64,000 nt of DNA. Origin: SIAQ01 sp964484265 (GTDB lineage: Bacteria; Planctomycetota; Planctomycetia; Gemmatales; Gemmataceae). The position numbers and the translations under genes were made by a program. The DNA lies in the NCBI GenBank assembly GCA_964484265.1, contig CAZAFH010000021.1, forward strand, positions 1-64,000, given 5' to 3'. Below, in pieces: positions 43,935-53,454 of the stretch. Position 1 is the first letter of the stretch. The number at the start of each line of letters is the position of its first letter. Under the pieces are notes generated by a model, which worked only from the letters and a program-made list of their open reading frames with translations, was not told the origin of the DNA and ran no database searches.

Positions 43935-46430
43935 TCACCGTTTCGCCAGTGTTTCGTCCAAATTCAATAACACATTGCCAACAACGGTCCAGGCGGCCAT
44001 TTCAGGGGGTTGCATCCCAGCTGGCAGCGGGCCGATTGGGTCGGTTGCCATCTGTTGGGCGAGTTTCGGGTTCTTAGTGTACTGCTCCTGGGCCCTGGTG
44101 AATAGCTCCGTGAGACGTTTGAGTTCCGTGGCATGCGGCGGGCGCGAGAGGCACAGGCGGAAGCCGAATGTCAGTTTGGATTCGAGCGTCTTTCCTCCGT
44201 CCTTCACGATGCGCCGGCCGAGCGCCTGGGCCGCCTCGACGTAGACGGGATCGTTGAGCGTCACGAGCGCTTGCAACGGCGTGTTGGTGCGCGGCCTGGC
44301 GATGGTGCAGACCGTGCGGGCCGGCGCGTCGAACGTTGTCATTGACGGGTAGGGCGTCGTGCGGCGCCATTGCGTGTACAACGCTCGCCGGTACTTGTCT
44401 TCGCCAGCGCTCGTTTCCCAGTCGGTGCTGCCGCCGAAGGCTGCGGTCAGCCCGAGCTTCGGGCGCGGCGGACGCACGGGGGCGCCGTACATCTTCGGGC
44501 TGAGCAGCCCGGCGACAAAAAGCGACTGATCGCGAATCGTCTCGGCTGAGGATCGGAAACGCGGTCCTCGGGCCAGGAAGCGATTGTCTGGGTCGTGCTC
44601 CATCATCGCGGGGGTGACTTGCGATGATTGGCGATATGCCGACGACGTGACGATCGCCTTGAGCAAACGCTGCATGTCCCATTTCATCGTCGTCGCGAAT
44701 TCGATCGCCAACCAATCGAGCAACTCAGGGTGCGTCGGCGCCTTGCCGCGGATACCGAAATCGTCGGGCGATTCCATGAGCCCCAGGCCGAAGATTTGCT
44801 CCCAGAAGCGATTGACGGCAACACGCGCGGTCAGCGGATTCTCCGGCGCGACCAGCCAGTTCGCCAGGCCCAGCCGGTTCGGCGTTTGACCACCTGGCAA
44901 CGCGTGGAAGAGCGTCGGCACGCCAGGCTTGACCTCCTTGCTCTGGTCCAGGAAATTGCCTCGAACGTGGATCTTCGTTACGCGCTGCTTGTTCGCGGGC
45001 AGTTCCTTCATGATCGGCGTCGGCACGCCTTTGACCGCGTCGTAGGCTTTTTTGGTCGCCGTCAACTGCGATGCGATTGCCTGGAATTCGGGCAGGGTCG
45101 AGCGGTAATGTTTCATCACTTCCAGCTTTTGGGCTGCGTTGCGTTTCTTGGGGTCGAGCGCGAGTATCTTCTTGATCGGCGCTGGCGCCTTCGCGGCTTT
45201 GTCTTTCTCCCATGCCGACTGGCTGGCGTCGAGTTTTGCGTCAGCCTTTAGCAATTGGCTTTCGAGTTTGGCGATGACGCCCTCGAGTTCGGTTTTCTTC
45301 TTCTCGTCTTCCGCAGTGATGACGAGCATCGTAGGGCTGTTGTTGCTTTTGTCGGAGTCTTCTGTCTGGTTCAGAATAGCAAACATGCGGAAGTATTCTT
45401 CCTGGCTGATCGGATCGTATTTGTGGTCATGGCACTGAGCGCACGCCATCGTGATGCCCATCCAGACCTGCATCGTGGTGTTGACGCGATCGACGACGGC
45501 AGCGACGCGAAACTCCTCGTCGCTCGTGCCGCCCTCGTCGTTCGTCAGCGTGTTGCGATGAAATGCCGTGGCGAGTATCTGATCTTGCGTCGCGCCGGGC
45601 AATAGATCGCCGGCCATCTGCTCGATCGTGAAGCGGTCGTAAGGCAGATTGCGGTTAAAGGCGTCGATCGTCCAGTCGCGGTATTTCCAGATCGTGCGGG
45701 CGCTGTCGGTGGCATAGCCGTTGGAGTCAGCATACCGGGCGAGATCGAGCCAAACCTGGGCCCAGCGTTCGCCGAACGCTGGCATCTTCACCAGACTGTC
45801 CACGTACTGTTCGTAGGCGTCGTCGCGCTTGTCGTTGACGAAGCGGTCAACCATCTCGATCGTCGGCGGCAGACCCGTCAGATCGATGGCGACGCGCCGG
45901 GCCAATGTGTAGCGATCGGCCTCGGGCGACGGCTTGAGCCCTTCTTTCTTCATTCGGTCCAGTAAAAACGCGTCGATGACGCCTCGCCCCCAGGCCTTTT
46001 CCTTGAGTACGGGTACGTTGGGCAGAACCGGTTTGACGAATGCCCAGTGCCGTTGATATTCCGCGCCTTCGGCAATCCAGCGAGTCAGGAGCTGTTTCTC
46101 GGCGGCCGTCAGCGATTTCTTCGTGCTCGGCGGCGGCATGCGGTCGGAGTCTTCCGTCGAATGCACCCGCGTGAGCAATTCGCTTTCCTTGACTTTACCG
46201 GGCACGACCGCCCGGCTGCCGCTCTTGAGCGTCTTGAATGCAGTCTCCGCGAGATCGAGCCGCAGCCCGGCTTTCTGCACCTTGGCGTCTGGTCCGTGGC
46301 AGGTGAAGCAGTGCGTCGAGAGAATCGGCAGGATGTCCCGGGCGTACTGCACCTTGCCCGTTTGAGCGTGTAAGGGCGGCACGGCGACAAGGAAACAACC
46401 GAGAAGTATCGAGAACAGCCGGCGTTGCAT
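43935..46430 (-). CDS. PSCyt1/DUF1549/DUF1553 (planctomycete cytochrome-type) protein
   Basis: An 831-residue exported protein. After a signal peptide (1-22) a haem-type motif CFTCH (41-45) opens the PSCyt1 domain. DUF1549 follows (WARGVIDAFLL-like region, LTGLPPT, WLDLARYADSNGY), then a coiled region (about 380-450), and DUF1553 (GLANWLVAPENPLTARVAVNRFW, TPLQALVTLNDPVYVEAA). These proteins are abundant in planctomycetes and are paired with DUF1501 proteins, possibly in polysaccharide breakdown. The ATG at 46430 fits the signal peptide. Confidence 0.92.
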   Translation of the reverse strand: MQRRLFSILLGCFLVAVPPLHAQTGKVQYARDILPILSTHCFTCHGPDAKVQKAGLRLDLAETAFKTLKSGSRAVVPGKVKESELLTRVHSTEDSDRMPPPSTKKSLTAAEKQLLTRWIAEGAEYQRHWAFVKPVLPNVPVLKEKAWGRGVIDAFLLDRMKKEGLKPSPEADRYTLARRVAIDLTGLPPTIEMVDRFVNDKRDDAYEQYVDSLVKMPAFGERWAQVWLDLARYADSNGYATDSARTIWKYRDWTIDAFNRNLPYDRFTIEQMAGDLLPGATQDQILATAFHRNTLTNDEGGTSDEEFRVAAVVDRVNTTMQVWMGITMACAQCHDHKYDPISQEEYFRMFAILNQTEDSDKSNNSPTMLVITAEDEKKKTELEGVIAKLESQLLKADAKLDASQSAWEKDKAAKAPAPIKKILALDPKKRNAAQKLEVMKHYRSTLPEFQAIASQLTATKKAYDAVKGVPTPIMKELPANKQRVTKIHVRGNFLDQSKEVKPGVPTLFHALPGGQTPNRLGLANWLVAPENPLTARVAVNRFWEQIFGLGLMESPDDFGIRGKAPTHPELLDWLAIEFATTMKWDMQRLLKAIVTSSAYRQSSQVTPAMMEHDPDNRFLARGPRFRSSAETIRDQSLFVAGLLSPKMYGAPVRPPRPKLGLTAAFGGSTDWETSAGEDKYRRALYTQWRRTTPYPSMTTFDAPARTVCTIARPRTNTPLQALVTLNDPVYVEAAQALGRRIVKDGGKTLESKLTFGFRLCLSRPPHATELKRLTELFTRAQEQYTKNPKLAQQMATDPIGPLPAGMQPPEMAAWTVVGNVLLNLDETLAKR

Positions 46431-46589
46431 GGCATGCCCTACGAAAAGAGGCGAATGTGGGTGGGATCGTCTACTATTGAGTATATCGCGCGAGCCAACT
46501 GCGTGGGAATTGCCAATCACGAAAACACGAAAGAATGAAAACACGAAAGTAGTACCCGCCGTGTTGTCATTCCTTCATGATCCGCCACG

Positions 46590-48068
46590 TTACCTGGATC
46601 CGAGGTCGACATTCTCGAAACGGAACGGCACGGCGATGGCGTGGTTGCGGGTGCCGAACAGGATCAAGTCGCGCGGTGTGTCTTGGCCTGGGTTGGGGCG
46701 ATAGACGATGGTGGCGGTGCGGACGACGCCGCCGTTGTTGATGGTGGTGGTGTCGGCGGTGACGGTGAGCACCTGGAATTTTTGGCCCTTGGCATCAACG
46801 AGATCGGGCAAATCTTTGCGGTTGCCTGTCCCGCCCATCCGGACTCCGTTGGGGCCGATGACGATGCCGCCGTTGATTTGCACGTTGCCCCGGATGATGA
46901 CGCCTCCGGCGCCGTTTATGACAATGTTGTTGCCAAACGGGCTGGGCGTGAGTCCGTTCATGGAGACGCGGACCTCGTAATCCCCGGCAGGCGTCTTCTG
47001 GATTGCGAGCACGGTGAGTTCGCCGCCGTTGCTGCCGCCGGCCGATTTCCCGGCAGCGTTGAGAATGTCGGGAAATTTCGCGACGATTTCGTTTTGCAGA
47101 TCGACGGTGATAGCGAATTGGCCTGAGAGTTCCTTTATCGCTACAGCATGGCCTGGGTTCTTGAAACGGAACTGCGCGGAATTCCTCCGCGGCGCCAGGC
47201 TTGCCGTGTTCGCCAAATGCATTGCGACATCACTTTCGACGATCGAGGGCAACTCGATCTGCTCGAGTGGCTGGCCATTTGCGAGCGTCATTTTTGCGAT
47301 TGTCGGCTTGCCAGCGACCACGCCGTTGAGCAGCCGAGGCTCGATGCCGACGGTGAAGTCCAGGATAAGCTCTTTCGTTTTTGCGTCCCGAGAAGCGCGA
47401 AGCTCCGTTTTGACGGCGCCGCGAAAATCGACGATGGGATTCTCGTTAGTGCGGGGAATGACGATGACTGGCCCCGCCGGCGCGACATTCGGATTTCCCG
47501 TGTAGGCGCGAGCGATGCCCCCACGGATAACCCGAACGTTGCCATACCGTGGATCGGTAATGTTCTGTAACCCGCCATCGCCGCGTTCGACGAGGCCCGC
47601 TTCGCGATTGATTCGATCGAGCACCTGCCAGAACGGCGCCTTGATGTCAAGCGTCAGCTTCTTCGTGCCCAGCTTGACGGCATCGCCCTGAAATTGAATC
47701 GGGTAACCGCTGACTTTTGTCAGTTCGGCAATGGCCTGTTGGGGCGTGGCGTCTTTGATCGTCAGGTGAATTATTTTCGGAGTGAGAATCTGTTTGGTAA
47801 GAATTTGCTCTTCGAATCGACCGATAATATTTCCCAGCCGACGCGACGTTTCGGTATCGGCTCCCTCGCGTGCACGCTTCAGCGCATCGAGCGAATCGAC
47901 GCCGAGCGATTCCAGCTCCTTGCGAGCCGATTCGCGCAGCATGTACGATCCGCTGCCCAGTTTCTTCACGAGGCCAGCGACGCGAGCATCGGTTGAATCC
48001 GGAGATTGCGCGGAAGCTAGGCTGACTAGCAAAAGGAGGGCAGCAACGAACATTGGCCGTGACAACAT
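46590..48068 (-). CDS. Secreted protein of unknown function with STN/secretin-like segment
   Basis: A 492-residue protein with a signal peptide (1-20). Residues about 28-90 form a helical pair with HEAT-like character (SGSYMLRESARKELESLGVD). The next part, IHLTIKDATPQQAIAELTKVSG, resembles the small STN/secretin N-domain. The rest is beta-rich and glycine-rich (INGAGGVIIRGNVQINGG). AGGAG eight bases upstream supports the start. No clear function; other planctomycete proteins share the pattern from memory. Confidence 0.6.
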   Translation of the reverse strand: MLSRPMFVAALLLLVSLASAQSPDSTDARVAGLVKKLGSGSYMLRESARKELESLGVDSLDALKRAREGADTETSRRLGNIIGRFEEQILTKQILTPKIIHLTIKDATPQQAIAELTKVSGYPIQFQGDAVKLGTKKLTLDIKAPFWQVLDRINREAGLVERGDGGLQNITDPRYGNVRVIRGGIARAYTGNPNVAPAGPVIVIPRTNENPIVDFRGAVKTELRASRDAKTKELILDFTVGIEPRLLNGVVAGKPTIAKMTLANGQPLEQIELPSIVESDVAMHLANTASLAPRRNSAQFRFKNPGHAVAIKELSGQFAITVDLQNEIVAKFPDILNAAGKSAGGSNGGELTVLAIQKTPAGDYEVRVSMNGLTPSPFGNNIVINGAGGVIIRGNVQINGGIVIGPNGVRMGGTGNRKDLPDLVDAKGQKFQVLTVTADTTTINNGGVVRTATIVYRPNPGQDTPRDLILFGTRNHAIAVPFRFENVDLGSR

Positions 48069-48150
48069 GACAATCGCTCCTGGGACGTCGAACGCAAAAT
48101 ATCGGCTATCCGCTAATTATCCGCTTTGGCGTCTCGATTGCAAGCGGGAT

Positions 48151-49584
48151 TCACGCCAAGATCTCCCGCACGACGCGGGCGGGTTGGTTGTCCGTGAGCG
48201 TCAGTTCCTGATTATTTCGGCGGAACGCGAGCCGGCGATGGTCGAGGCCGAACAGATGAAGGATCGTCGCCTGGTAGTCGTAGTGATGAACGACATCCTG
48301 GACGGCGTTGTAACCGAACTCGTCGGTGGCGCCGTAGGTCATGCCGCCCTTGATGCCGCCGCCCGCGAACCACATGCTAAACCCGAAGGTGTTATGGTCA
48401 CGGCCATAGCTCGAGTTGGCGTTCTGGATTACGGGCAGGCGTCCCATTTCGCCGCCCCATGCGACGAGCGTCGTGTCGAGCAAGCCGCGCGCCTTGAGAT
48501 CGTAGATCAATGCTGCCGAGGGCTGGTCGATTTTCCGCGCCGACCTGGGCAGACTGACGGCGATGTTGCTGTGATGGTCCCAGAACTGGTTGCCCGTGCA
48601 CAATTGCACGAAGCGCACGCCGCGTTCGACGAGTCGGCGCGCGATCAGGCAGCGCTCGGCGAAATCGCGGCAGGCGGGATCGTCGAACCCGTAGAGCCGT
48701 TTCGTCGCCTGGGTCTCGCGCGTGAGGTCGAGCGCTTCGCGGGCTGCCGACTGCATGCGCGCGGCCAGGGCGTAGCTGGCCAATCGCGCCTCGAGTTCCG
48801 ACTGCCCGGGATGCCGATCGAGATGCTCGCGATTGAGCTGCTCGAGAAAGGAAAGATAGCGCGACTGAGCATCGCCGCGCATGTGCGGAGCGGCGTCGAG
48901 ATTCAGAATGCGCGGCTCCGAATTGCGGACCACCGTGCCCTGGTAGATCGAGGGCAACCAGCCATTCGACCAGTTGCCGACGCCGACGACCGGAAGAGTC
49001 ACGTCAGGAAGCACCATGTACGCGGGCAGATTTTGCGATTCGCTGCCCAATCCGTAAGTCAGCCAGCTGCCGAGTACCGGTCGCCCTGCCAAGATGCGGC
49101 CCGTGTTCAGCGCGACTGCGGACTGTACGTGATTATTGACGGCTGTACGCATCGAACGCACGACGCAGACGTCGTCGATGACGTTCCCGAGGTGGGGCAA
49201 CAGCGTCGAGATCTCCGTGCCCGATTGTCCGCAACGACGAAACGGCCACGGGCTGGGAAAGAGCTGGTTAACGACCTGCTGCGGACTGTCGAATCGCAGT
49301 TGCCCCGGATACGGCTGACCGGCCCGGCGTTCGAGTTCGGGCTTGCGCTCGAGCAAATCGATGTGGCTTGGACCGCCCTGCATGAACATCGAGATCATCG
49401 CCCGAGCCTTCGGCGGATGGTGCGGCTCGCGCGGCAGGAGATCAAAAGCTCGCGGCTCCAACTCCGGTCGCGTCGGCGCGGCAAGCAATCCATCCTGGTG
49501 CAAAAGCCAAGTCAACGCGGCGCCGCCTAGCCCCATCGTTGAACCGGCCAAAAAATGACGACGCGAAAGGCAGTTGATGTTCAT
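48151..49584 (-). CDS. DUF1501 domain protein with Tat-type leader, second copy
   Basis: A 477-residue protein related to the product of 42431-43855. The leader has SRRHFLAGSTMGLGG. Conserved blocks include GSWLTYGLGSESQNLPAYMVLP, IARRLVERGVRFVQLCTGNQFWDHH, LVAWGGEMGR and the ILHLFGLDHRRLAFRRNNQEL end. The two copies are not close repeats. It stands without an adjacent PSD1 gene, unlike the first copy; a secreted protein lies 82 bases downstream. Confidence 0.92.
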   Translation of the reverse strand: MNINCLSRRHFLAGSTMGLGGAALTWLLHQDGLLAAPTRPELEPRAFDLLPREPHHPPKARAMISMFMQGGPSHIDLLERKPELERRAGQPYPGQLRFDSPQQVVNQLFPSPWPFRRCGQSGTEISTLLPHLGNVIDDVCVVRSMRTAVNNHVQSAVALNTGRILAGRPVLGSWLTYGLGSESQNLPAYMVLPDVTLPVVGVGNWSNGWLPSIYQGTVVRNSEPRILNLDAAPHMRGDAQSRYLSFLEQLNREHLDRHPGQSELEARLASYALAARMQSAAREALDLTRETQATKRLYGFDDPACRDFAERCLIARRLVERGVRFVQLCTGNQFWDHHSNIAVSLPRSARKIDQPSAALIYDLKARGLLDTTLVAWGGEMGRLPVIQNANSSYGRDHNTFGFSMWFAGGGIKGGMTYGATDEFGYNAVQDVVHHYDYQATILHLFGLDHRRLAFRRNNQELTLTDNQPARVVREILA

Positions 49585-49762
49585 TCGTGATACCCGAAGA
49601 AGGCAGGTGGGATTTGATTAATTTATCCGACGACTCGCCATTCCGCAAGTTGCATTTTTGGCGGGGCCATTATTCGAAAGGCCAATCAGGTTTGACCTTT
49701 CCGACGCACCTTTTATCCTGTCTTGATCGTTATCCACCCTACCAAACAAGGGCATCCCTCCC

Positions 49763-51331
49763 ATGAACTCGCAACCGACCAGCAATTTTGGCAAATGGAT
49801 GGCGCTCTCCGCAGCCCTTTTGGGTTGGCTTTTCGATGGTCTCGAGATGGGCCTCTTCCCACTCGTTCAAGGCCCGGCTCTCGCAGAACTCGTGCCCGAT
49901 CCCGCCAACCGCACCTTGTGGATCGGCATCATTACCAGCTTTTTCCTCATCGGCGCCGCTACCGGAGGCGTCCTGTTCGGTTGGCTGGGCGACCGCATTG
50001 GCCGGGTGCGCTCGATGATGCTGAGCGTCCTGACGTACGCGCTGGTAAGCGGCATGTGCGGATTCGCGACAGAAGCCTGGCAGATCGGCGTCTTGCGTTT
50101 CGTGGCGGCACTCGGCATGGGCGGCGAATGGTCGCTCGGCGTGGCCCTTATCAACGAAATCTGGCCGGACCGCTCGCGCGCCTTTTTGGCCGGCCTGATC
50201 GGTGCGGCGGCGAACGTCGGCTATCTCATTATCGCCGCGATTGGCTACACCGTCGTCGAAAACATCGTCGAAGTGCGTGGCTACCTTGCGATGGTGCTTT
50301 CCGACGACTGGGTCGATCATCTCGTGACCCGCGAGAATCAGGGCTGGCGCTTTTTGATGATGGTCGGCGCCGTTCCCGCCCTGCTGACGTTCTTCATCAG
50401 GTGGTTCGTGCCCGAATCGGAAAAATGGGAGCAGGAACGAGGCAAAGGCGCCACCTCGCACTGGGCGACGCGCGATCTTCTGAGCGTGTTTTTCGGCGCG
50501 CTGGCGGCGTGCGCGATCATCGCCGTCTGGGCGACACCATGGAAAAGCGTGCTCGGCATGGGCGACGAGCAAAACGCCGTCATTCTGGCCGGTCAAATCG
50601 CGTGCTCGCTGCTTGGTTTTGTATTCGTCGCCTGGGGTTACACGTATCCCGTGTTGTGCTATCTCCGCCGCGCTCAGGCGGCGGGGCAGTTCGGCACGGC
50701 CGACAGCGGGCCGATGCTCCGGCGGATGCTGTTGGCCGCGACGCTGAGCGGCGTCGCCCTGCTAGGGACCTGGGGCACGATCCAGCATGCGCCGAAGTGG
50801 TCGGGCGACCTCGTCCAGCAAGAACGCGAAAAGCTCACCGCAGCCGAGCGCGAAGCGACACCGGCGCCGGCGGCCAAGGAATACACGCAGATCGCCACGG
50901 CGTTTGGCGCCATCGTCGGCACGATCGTCGCGGCGATGCTCGGCGGCTGGCTGGGGCGGCGGATCACCTACTTTGGCCTTTGCATCGCGTCTTTTATCGC
51001 TCTTCAGCTGTTTTACCAAACCTCAACTGTCTTCGACACGCGATTTCTCATCCTCGCCTGCCTGGGCGGCGCGATCAGTGCCTCGTTCTACGGCTGGCTG
51101 CCTCTTTACCTTCCCGAGATCTTCCCGACCGCTATCCGGGCGACAGGGCAGGGCTTCGGCTTCAACTTCGGCCGAATCATCGCCGCCATCGGCGTGTTGC
51201 AGCTGAGCAACCTGCAATCCGCGTTCGGCGGCCTGCCCCAGGCGTGTGCGGCTCTGAGCTTCATCTATTTCGCTGGCATGGTCGTAATCTGGCTCGTGCC
51301 CGAAACCAAAGGCCAACCGCTGCCGGAGTGA
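49763..51331 (+). CDS. MFS transporter, sugar/organic-acid type
   Basis: A 522-residue major facilitator. WLFDGLEMGLFPLV and GDRIGRVRSM (loop 2-3) are typical of the sugar-porter/aromatic-acid:H+ groups, and GMGGEWSLGVALINEIWP is characteristic of this branch. Two longer non-membrane stretches (about 165-200 and 325-370) add to the length. Substrate unknown. CTCCC, not a good ribosome-binding site, precedes the ATG, and the start is otherwise set by the first membrane helix. Confidence 0.86.
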   Translation: MNSQPTSNFGKWMALSAALLGWLFDGLEMGLFPLVQGPALAELVPDPANRTLWIGIITSFFLIGAATGGVLFGWLGDRIGRVRSMMLSVLTYALVSGMCGFATEAWQIGVLRFVAALGMGGEWSLGVALINEIWPDRSRAFLAGLIGAAANVGYLIIAAIGYTVVENIVEVRGYLAMVLSDDWVDHLVTRENQGWRFLMMVGAVPALLTFFIRWFVPESEKWEQERGKGATSHWATRDLLSVFFGALAACAIIAVWATPWKSVLGMGDEQNAVILAGQIACSLLGFVFVAWGYTYPVLCYLRRAQAAGQFGTADSGPMLRRMLLAATLSGVALLGTWGTIQHAPKWSGDLVQQEREKLTAAEREATPAPAAKEYTQIATAFGAIVGTIVAAMLGGWLGRRITYFGLCIASFIALQLFYQTSTVFDTRFLILACLGGAISASFYGWLPLYLPEIFPTAIRATGQGFGFNFGRIIAAIGVLQLSNLQSAFGGLPQACAALSFIYFAGMVVIWLVPETKGQPLPE

Positions 51332-51389
51332 CGATCACCGCTAGCGGTTTAGCGCTCGCTCGGCGCCACGCGGAGAGCTATCCCCCCCA

Positions 51390-51929
51390 CTACGTCGCAG
51401 CCTTCTTCAACTCCCTGAGCAGCGTTTCCATGCTCGGCCGATCCGCGGCGTCGGTCGAGATGTGCGAGAAAATGAGATTTCCATTAACGTCCAGTACAAA
51501 ATCCCCACCCAATTGAAGCAAGTCGGCCTCGCGATGAGGCAGCCCTGGCAGCCAACCCTTGATAGTTAACTTAACGTAACGTAGAAGTACGCTAGGTTTC
51601 AAAAAACTAAGCAATGATGCATGCTTCAATCCAAACGATTGATATGCCTTCCTGTCCGGGTCCGAGACGACCGGGAACGGCATCGGCAACTCCTCCAGAA
51701 ACGCACGCACCAGCGCCGGCGGCATGAAGCTCACCACCAATACGCTCGCCCCCATTTCGTCGATCGACGGCCAAATTCCCTGCACCTCGACGAGGTGCGC
51801 CCTGCACGAAATTCAGCCCAGGTGACGCAGAAAAATGAGCAGCAACGGCTTGCCCAGATGCTCGCCGATCGACGTCGCACTGCCATCGGGGCGATACAGG
51901 GCGATATGAGATGCATTGGAAGCATACAT
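51390..51929 (-). CDS. Probable selenoprotein: AhpC/TSA_2-type peroxiredoxin-like protein with UxxC
   Basis: Two frames (51930-51813 side and 51785-51390) join in the same reading frame across one TGA (codon 39, bases 51815-51813). The joined 179-residue protein reads FLRHLG-U-ISCRAHLVEV. In this peroxiredoxin-like family the expected motif is FxRHxGCxxC, so the UGA stands exactly where the redox cysteine should be, with C42 resolving. After it the protein continues as a normal family member: VVSFMPPALVRAFLEELPMPF, VSDPDRKAYQSFGL, FLKPSVLLRY. A SECIS-like hairpin follows. Start at 51929. A nonsense mutation is the alternative. Confidence 0.82.
51782..51815 (-). promoter_or_regulatory. Candidate bacterial SECIS element
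   Basis: On the minus strand, 14 bases after the UGA a perfect 7-bp stem begins (GCACCTC with GAGGTGC, 51798-51792 and 51788-51782) closed by a 3-base loop GUC. The loop starts 21 bases after the UGA and begins with G. This agrees with the bacterial SECIS rules as I recall them: 16-37 bases to the loop, a 3-14 base loop, G in the first two positions. Confidence 0.72.
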
Positions 51930-52136
51930 AGTTAATAATTCCGTTATGATTACGGCCCGTAATAAATTTATTAAAGCTAATGAGTTACAATACTTTGAGA
52001 CTCGTATCTCGGAGTTGAAACTCGGCTGCGCGTCGGTTACAAATGGATTGTTGAATGTTTTGATTATCTCGTTTTCTGGTTTGCAACACGGTTGCAATGT
52101 TTGGATTTTTCTTTCTTTCTTTTCAGGAGTCCGAAG

Positions 52137-53030
52137 ATGAGTGTACAGAAAGTGCTGAAGGGCCGAAAGGGTTTCACCCTGATTGAGCTGCTGGTCGTGA
52201 TCGCGATTATCGCGATTCTGATCGCGCTGCTCGTGCCGGCCGTCCAGAAGGTGCGTGAAGCCGCGGCTCGCACGCAATCAACCAACAACGTGAAAAACAT
52301 CGCGTTGTCGTTCGCGATGTTCCACGACGCAAACAAACGCTTGCCTTTCAACGGTTCCAGTACCGCCGTTGGCGGTGTGACTTACAACGTCACGGCTGCC
52401 GCCAACCTTTACACCACCGGCAGCTGGGCTTATCAGATCACCCCGTACATCGACCAGACCCCGATCTTCACGGCTGGGCCGACTGCGGCGGCGACGGCCA
52501 GCGGCATCGCAGCATACATGTGCCCGGGTCGTGGACGTCCTTCGTTCATCGGTTCGACTGGCGCTACGGGAGGCGCCTGGACGGACTTCTTTTACAACGC
52601 TTACCTGCAGGTTGGTTCGACTGCACCAACTGGCGGCGAGGCTGACACGAAACGCACGATGACAGGCATCACGGATGGCACGTCGAACACCGTGTTCGTT
52701 GGTCATGGTTACATGCAGCCTTCGCAGTATTCGCTCAATACCTCCATCGCAGGTGTGTCCACTTCAATCTTCACAGGCGGAACCACTGGCACCTGCCGCA
52801 TCGGCGCCGCAGCGTCCACGGCAGGCACGGGTCCGGCTGTCACGCTGATGCGCGACACTCAGGCCACGACTGCTACGGGCAGCCTTTGGGGCGGTCCTTA
52901 TGCCCAGGGTGCATTGATGGGCATGGGCGATGGCACGGTCCGCATGTTCCCTTATTCGATGAGCGGAGCTGTTTTCGGAGCGTTCCTCACCCCGAACAAC
53001 GGCGAAATCACGACCCTGCCTGATGCGTGA
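52137..53030 (+). CDS. DUF1559 type II pseudopilin-like protein, copy 1
   Basis: A 297-residue planctomycete DUF1559 protein. The prepilin-type leader and helix (KGFTLIELLVVIAIIAILIA, from about residue 11) is followed by VPAVQKVREAAARTQ; the end has MGDGTVRMFPYSMSG, a relative of the family H-X9-DG motif. It is processed by a prepilin peptidase and probably built into an envelope structure. CAGGAG at 52124-52129 supports the start at 52137. It has its own terminator and a near-identical downstream copy. Confidence 0.93.
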   Translation: MSVQKVLKGRKGFTLIELLVVIAIIAILIALLVPAVQKVREAAARTQSTNNVKNIALSFAMFHDANKRLPFNGSSTAVGGVTYNVTAAANLYTTGSWAYQITPYIDQTPIFTAGPTAAATASGIAAYMCPGRGRPSFIGSTGATGGAWTDFFYNAYLQVGSTAPTGGEADTKRTMTGITDGTSNTVFVGHGYMQPSQYSLNTSIAGVSTSIFTGGTTGTCRIGAAASTAGTGPAVTLMRDTQATTATGSLWGGPYAQGALMGMGDGTVRMFPYSMSGAVFGAFLTPNNGEITTLPDA

Positions 53031-53454
53031 TCGTTAAAACATTCTGAAAATCTCAAACGGGCGAGTGCCATAATTCTGGCACTTGCCCGTTTTTTTTTTG
53101 CCAACCATTTACTTCACGGCCGATCATCATCCGCTTCATTCTGACGATCCACTCTCCCGTACACGTCTCCTGGCAGCGTTGTTTTCTGAAGTTTTGGCCT
53201 AATTTACTGGTGCAGCCGCGCATTCATCAAGCCGGAACGCCGCGCATTATTTGGTTACGGATATTTAACATTTATAAATCGCAAACTTATTTATTAAATC
53301 TAATGAATTACAAAGAATTTATGTGTGTATTTCGGAGTTGAAACGTGACCTCCGGTGGTTTAATAATTAGTTTGTAATGCAATCAGTTTGCTAATCCGTT
53401 ATTTGTTTAATGTTTTGAGTTCGTACTTTTTTTCTTTTTTTCAGGAGTCCGAAG
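53031..53454. other. Gap between the tandem pseudopilin genes
   Basis: It contains the terminator at 53056-53099 and an AT-rich leader (about 53260-53450). The leader shares with the region before copy 1 (about 51955-52136) the words TTTATTAAA, CTAATGA.TTACAA and TTCGGAGTTGAAA or its close relative, so the promoter was probably duplicated with the gene. Confidence 0.55.
53056..53099 (+). terminator. Rho-independent terminator of pseudopilin copy 1
   Basis: AACGGGC.AGTGCC pairs with GGCACT.GCCCGTT, one mismatch, 8-base loop, and is followed by ten T. Confidence 0.9.

Noticed and set aside
49723..51516. 597-codon plus-strand frame
   Set aside because: Overlaps the MFS gene in another frame; arginine-rich with no hydrophobic segments, while the MFS frame has family signatures.
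51785..51815. Frameshift as the reason for the broken peroxiredoxin-like gene
   Set aside because: The two halves are in the same frame; only a single TGA separates them, so no shift is needed.
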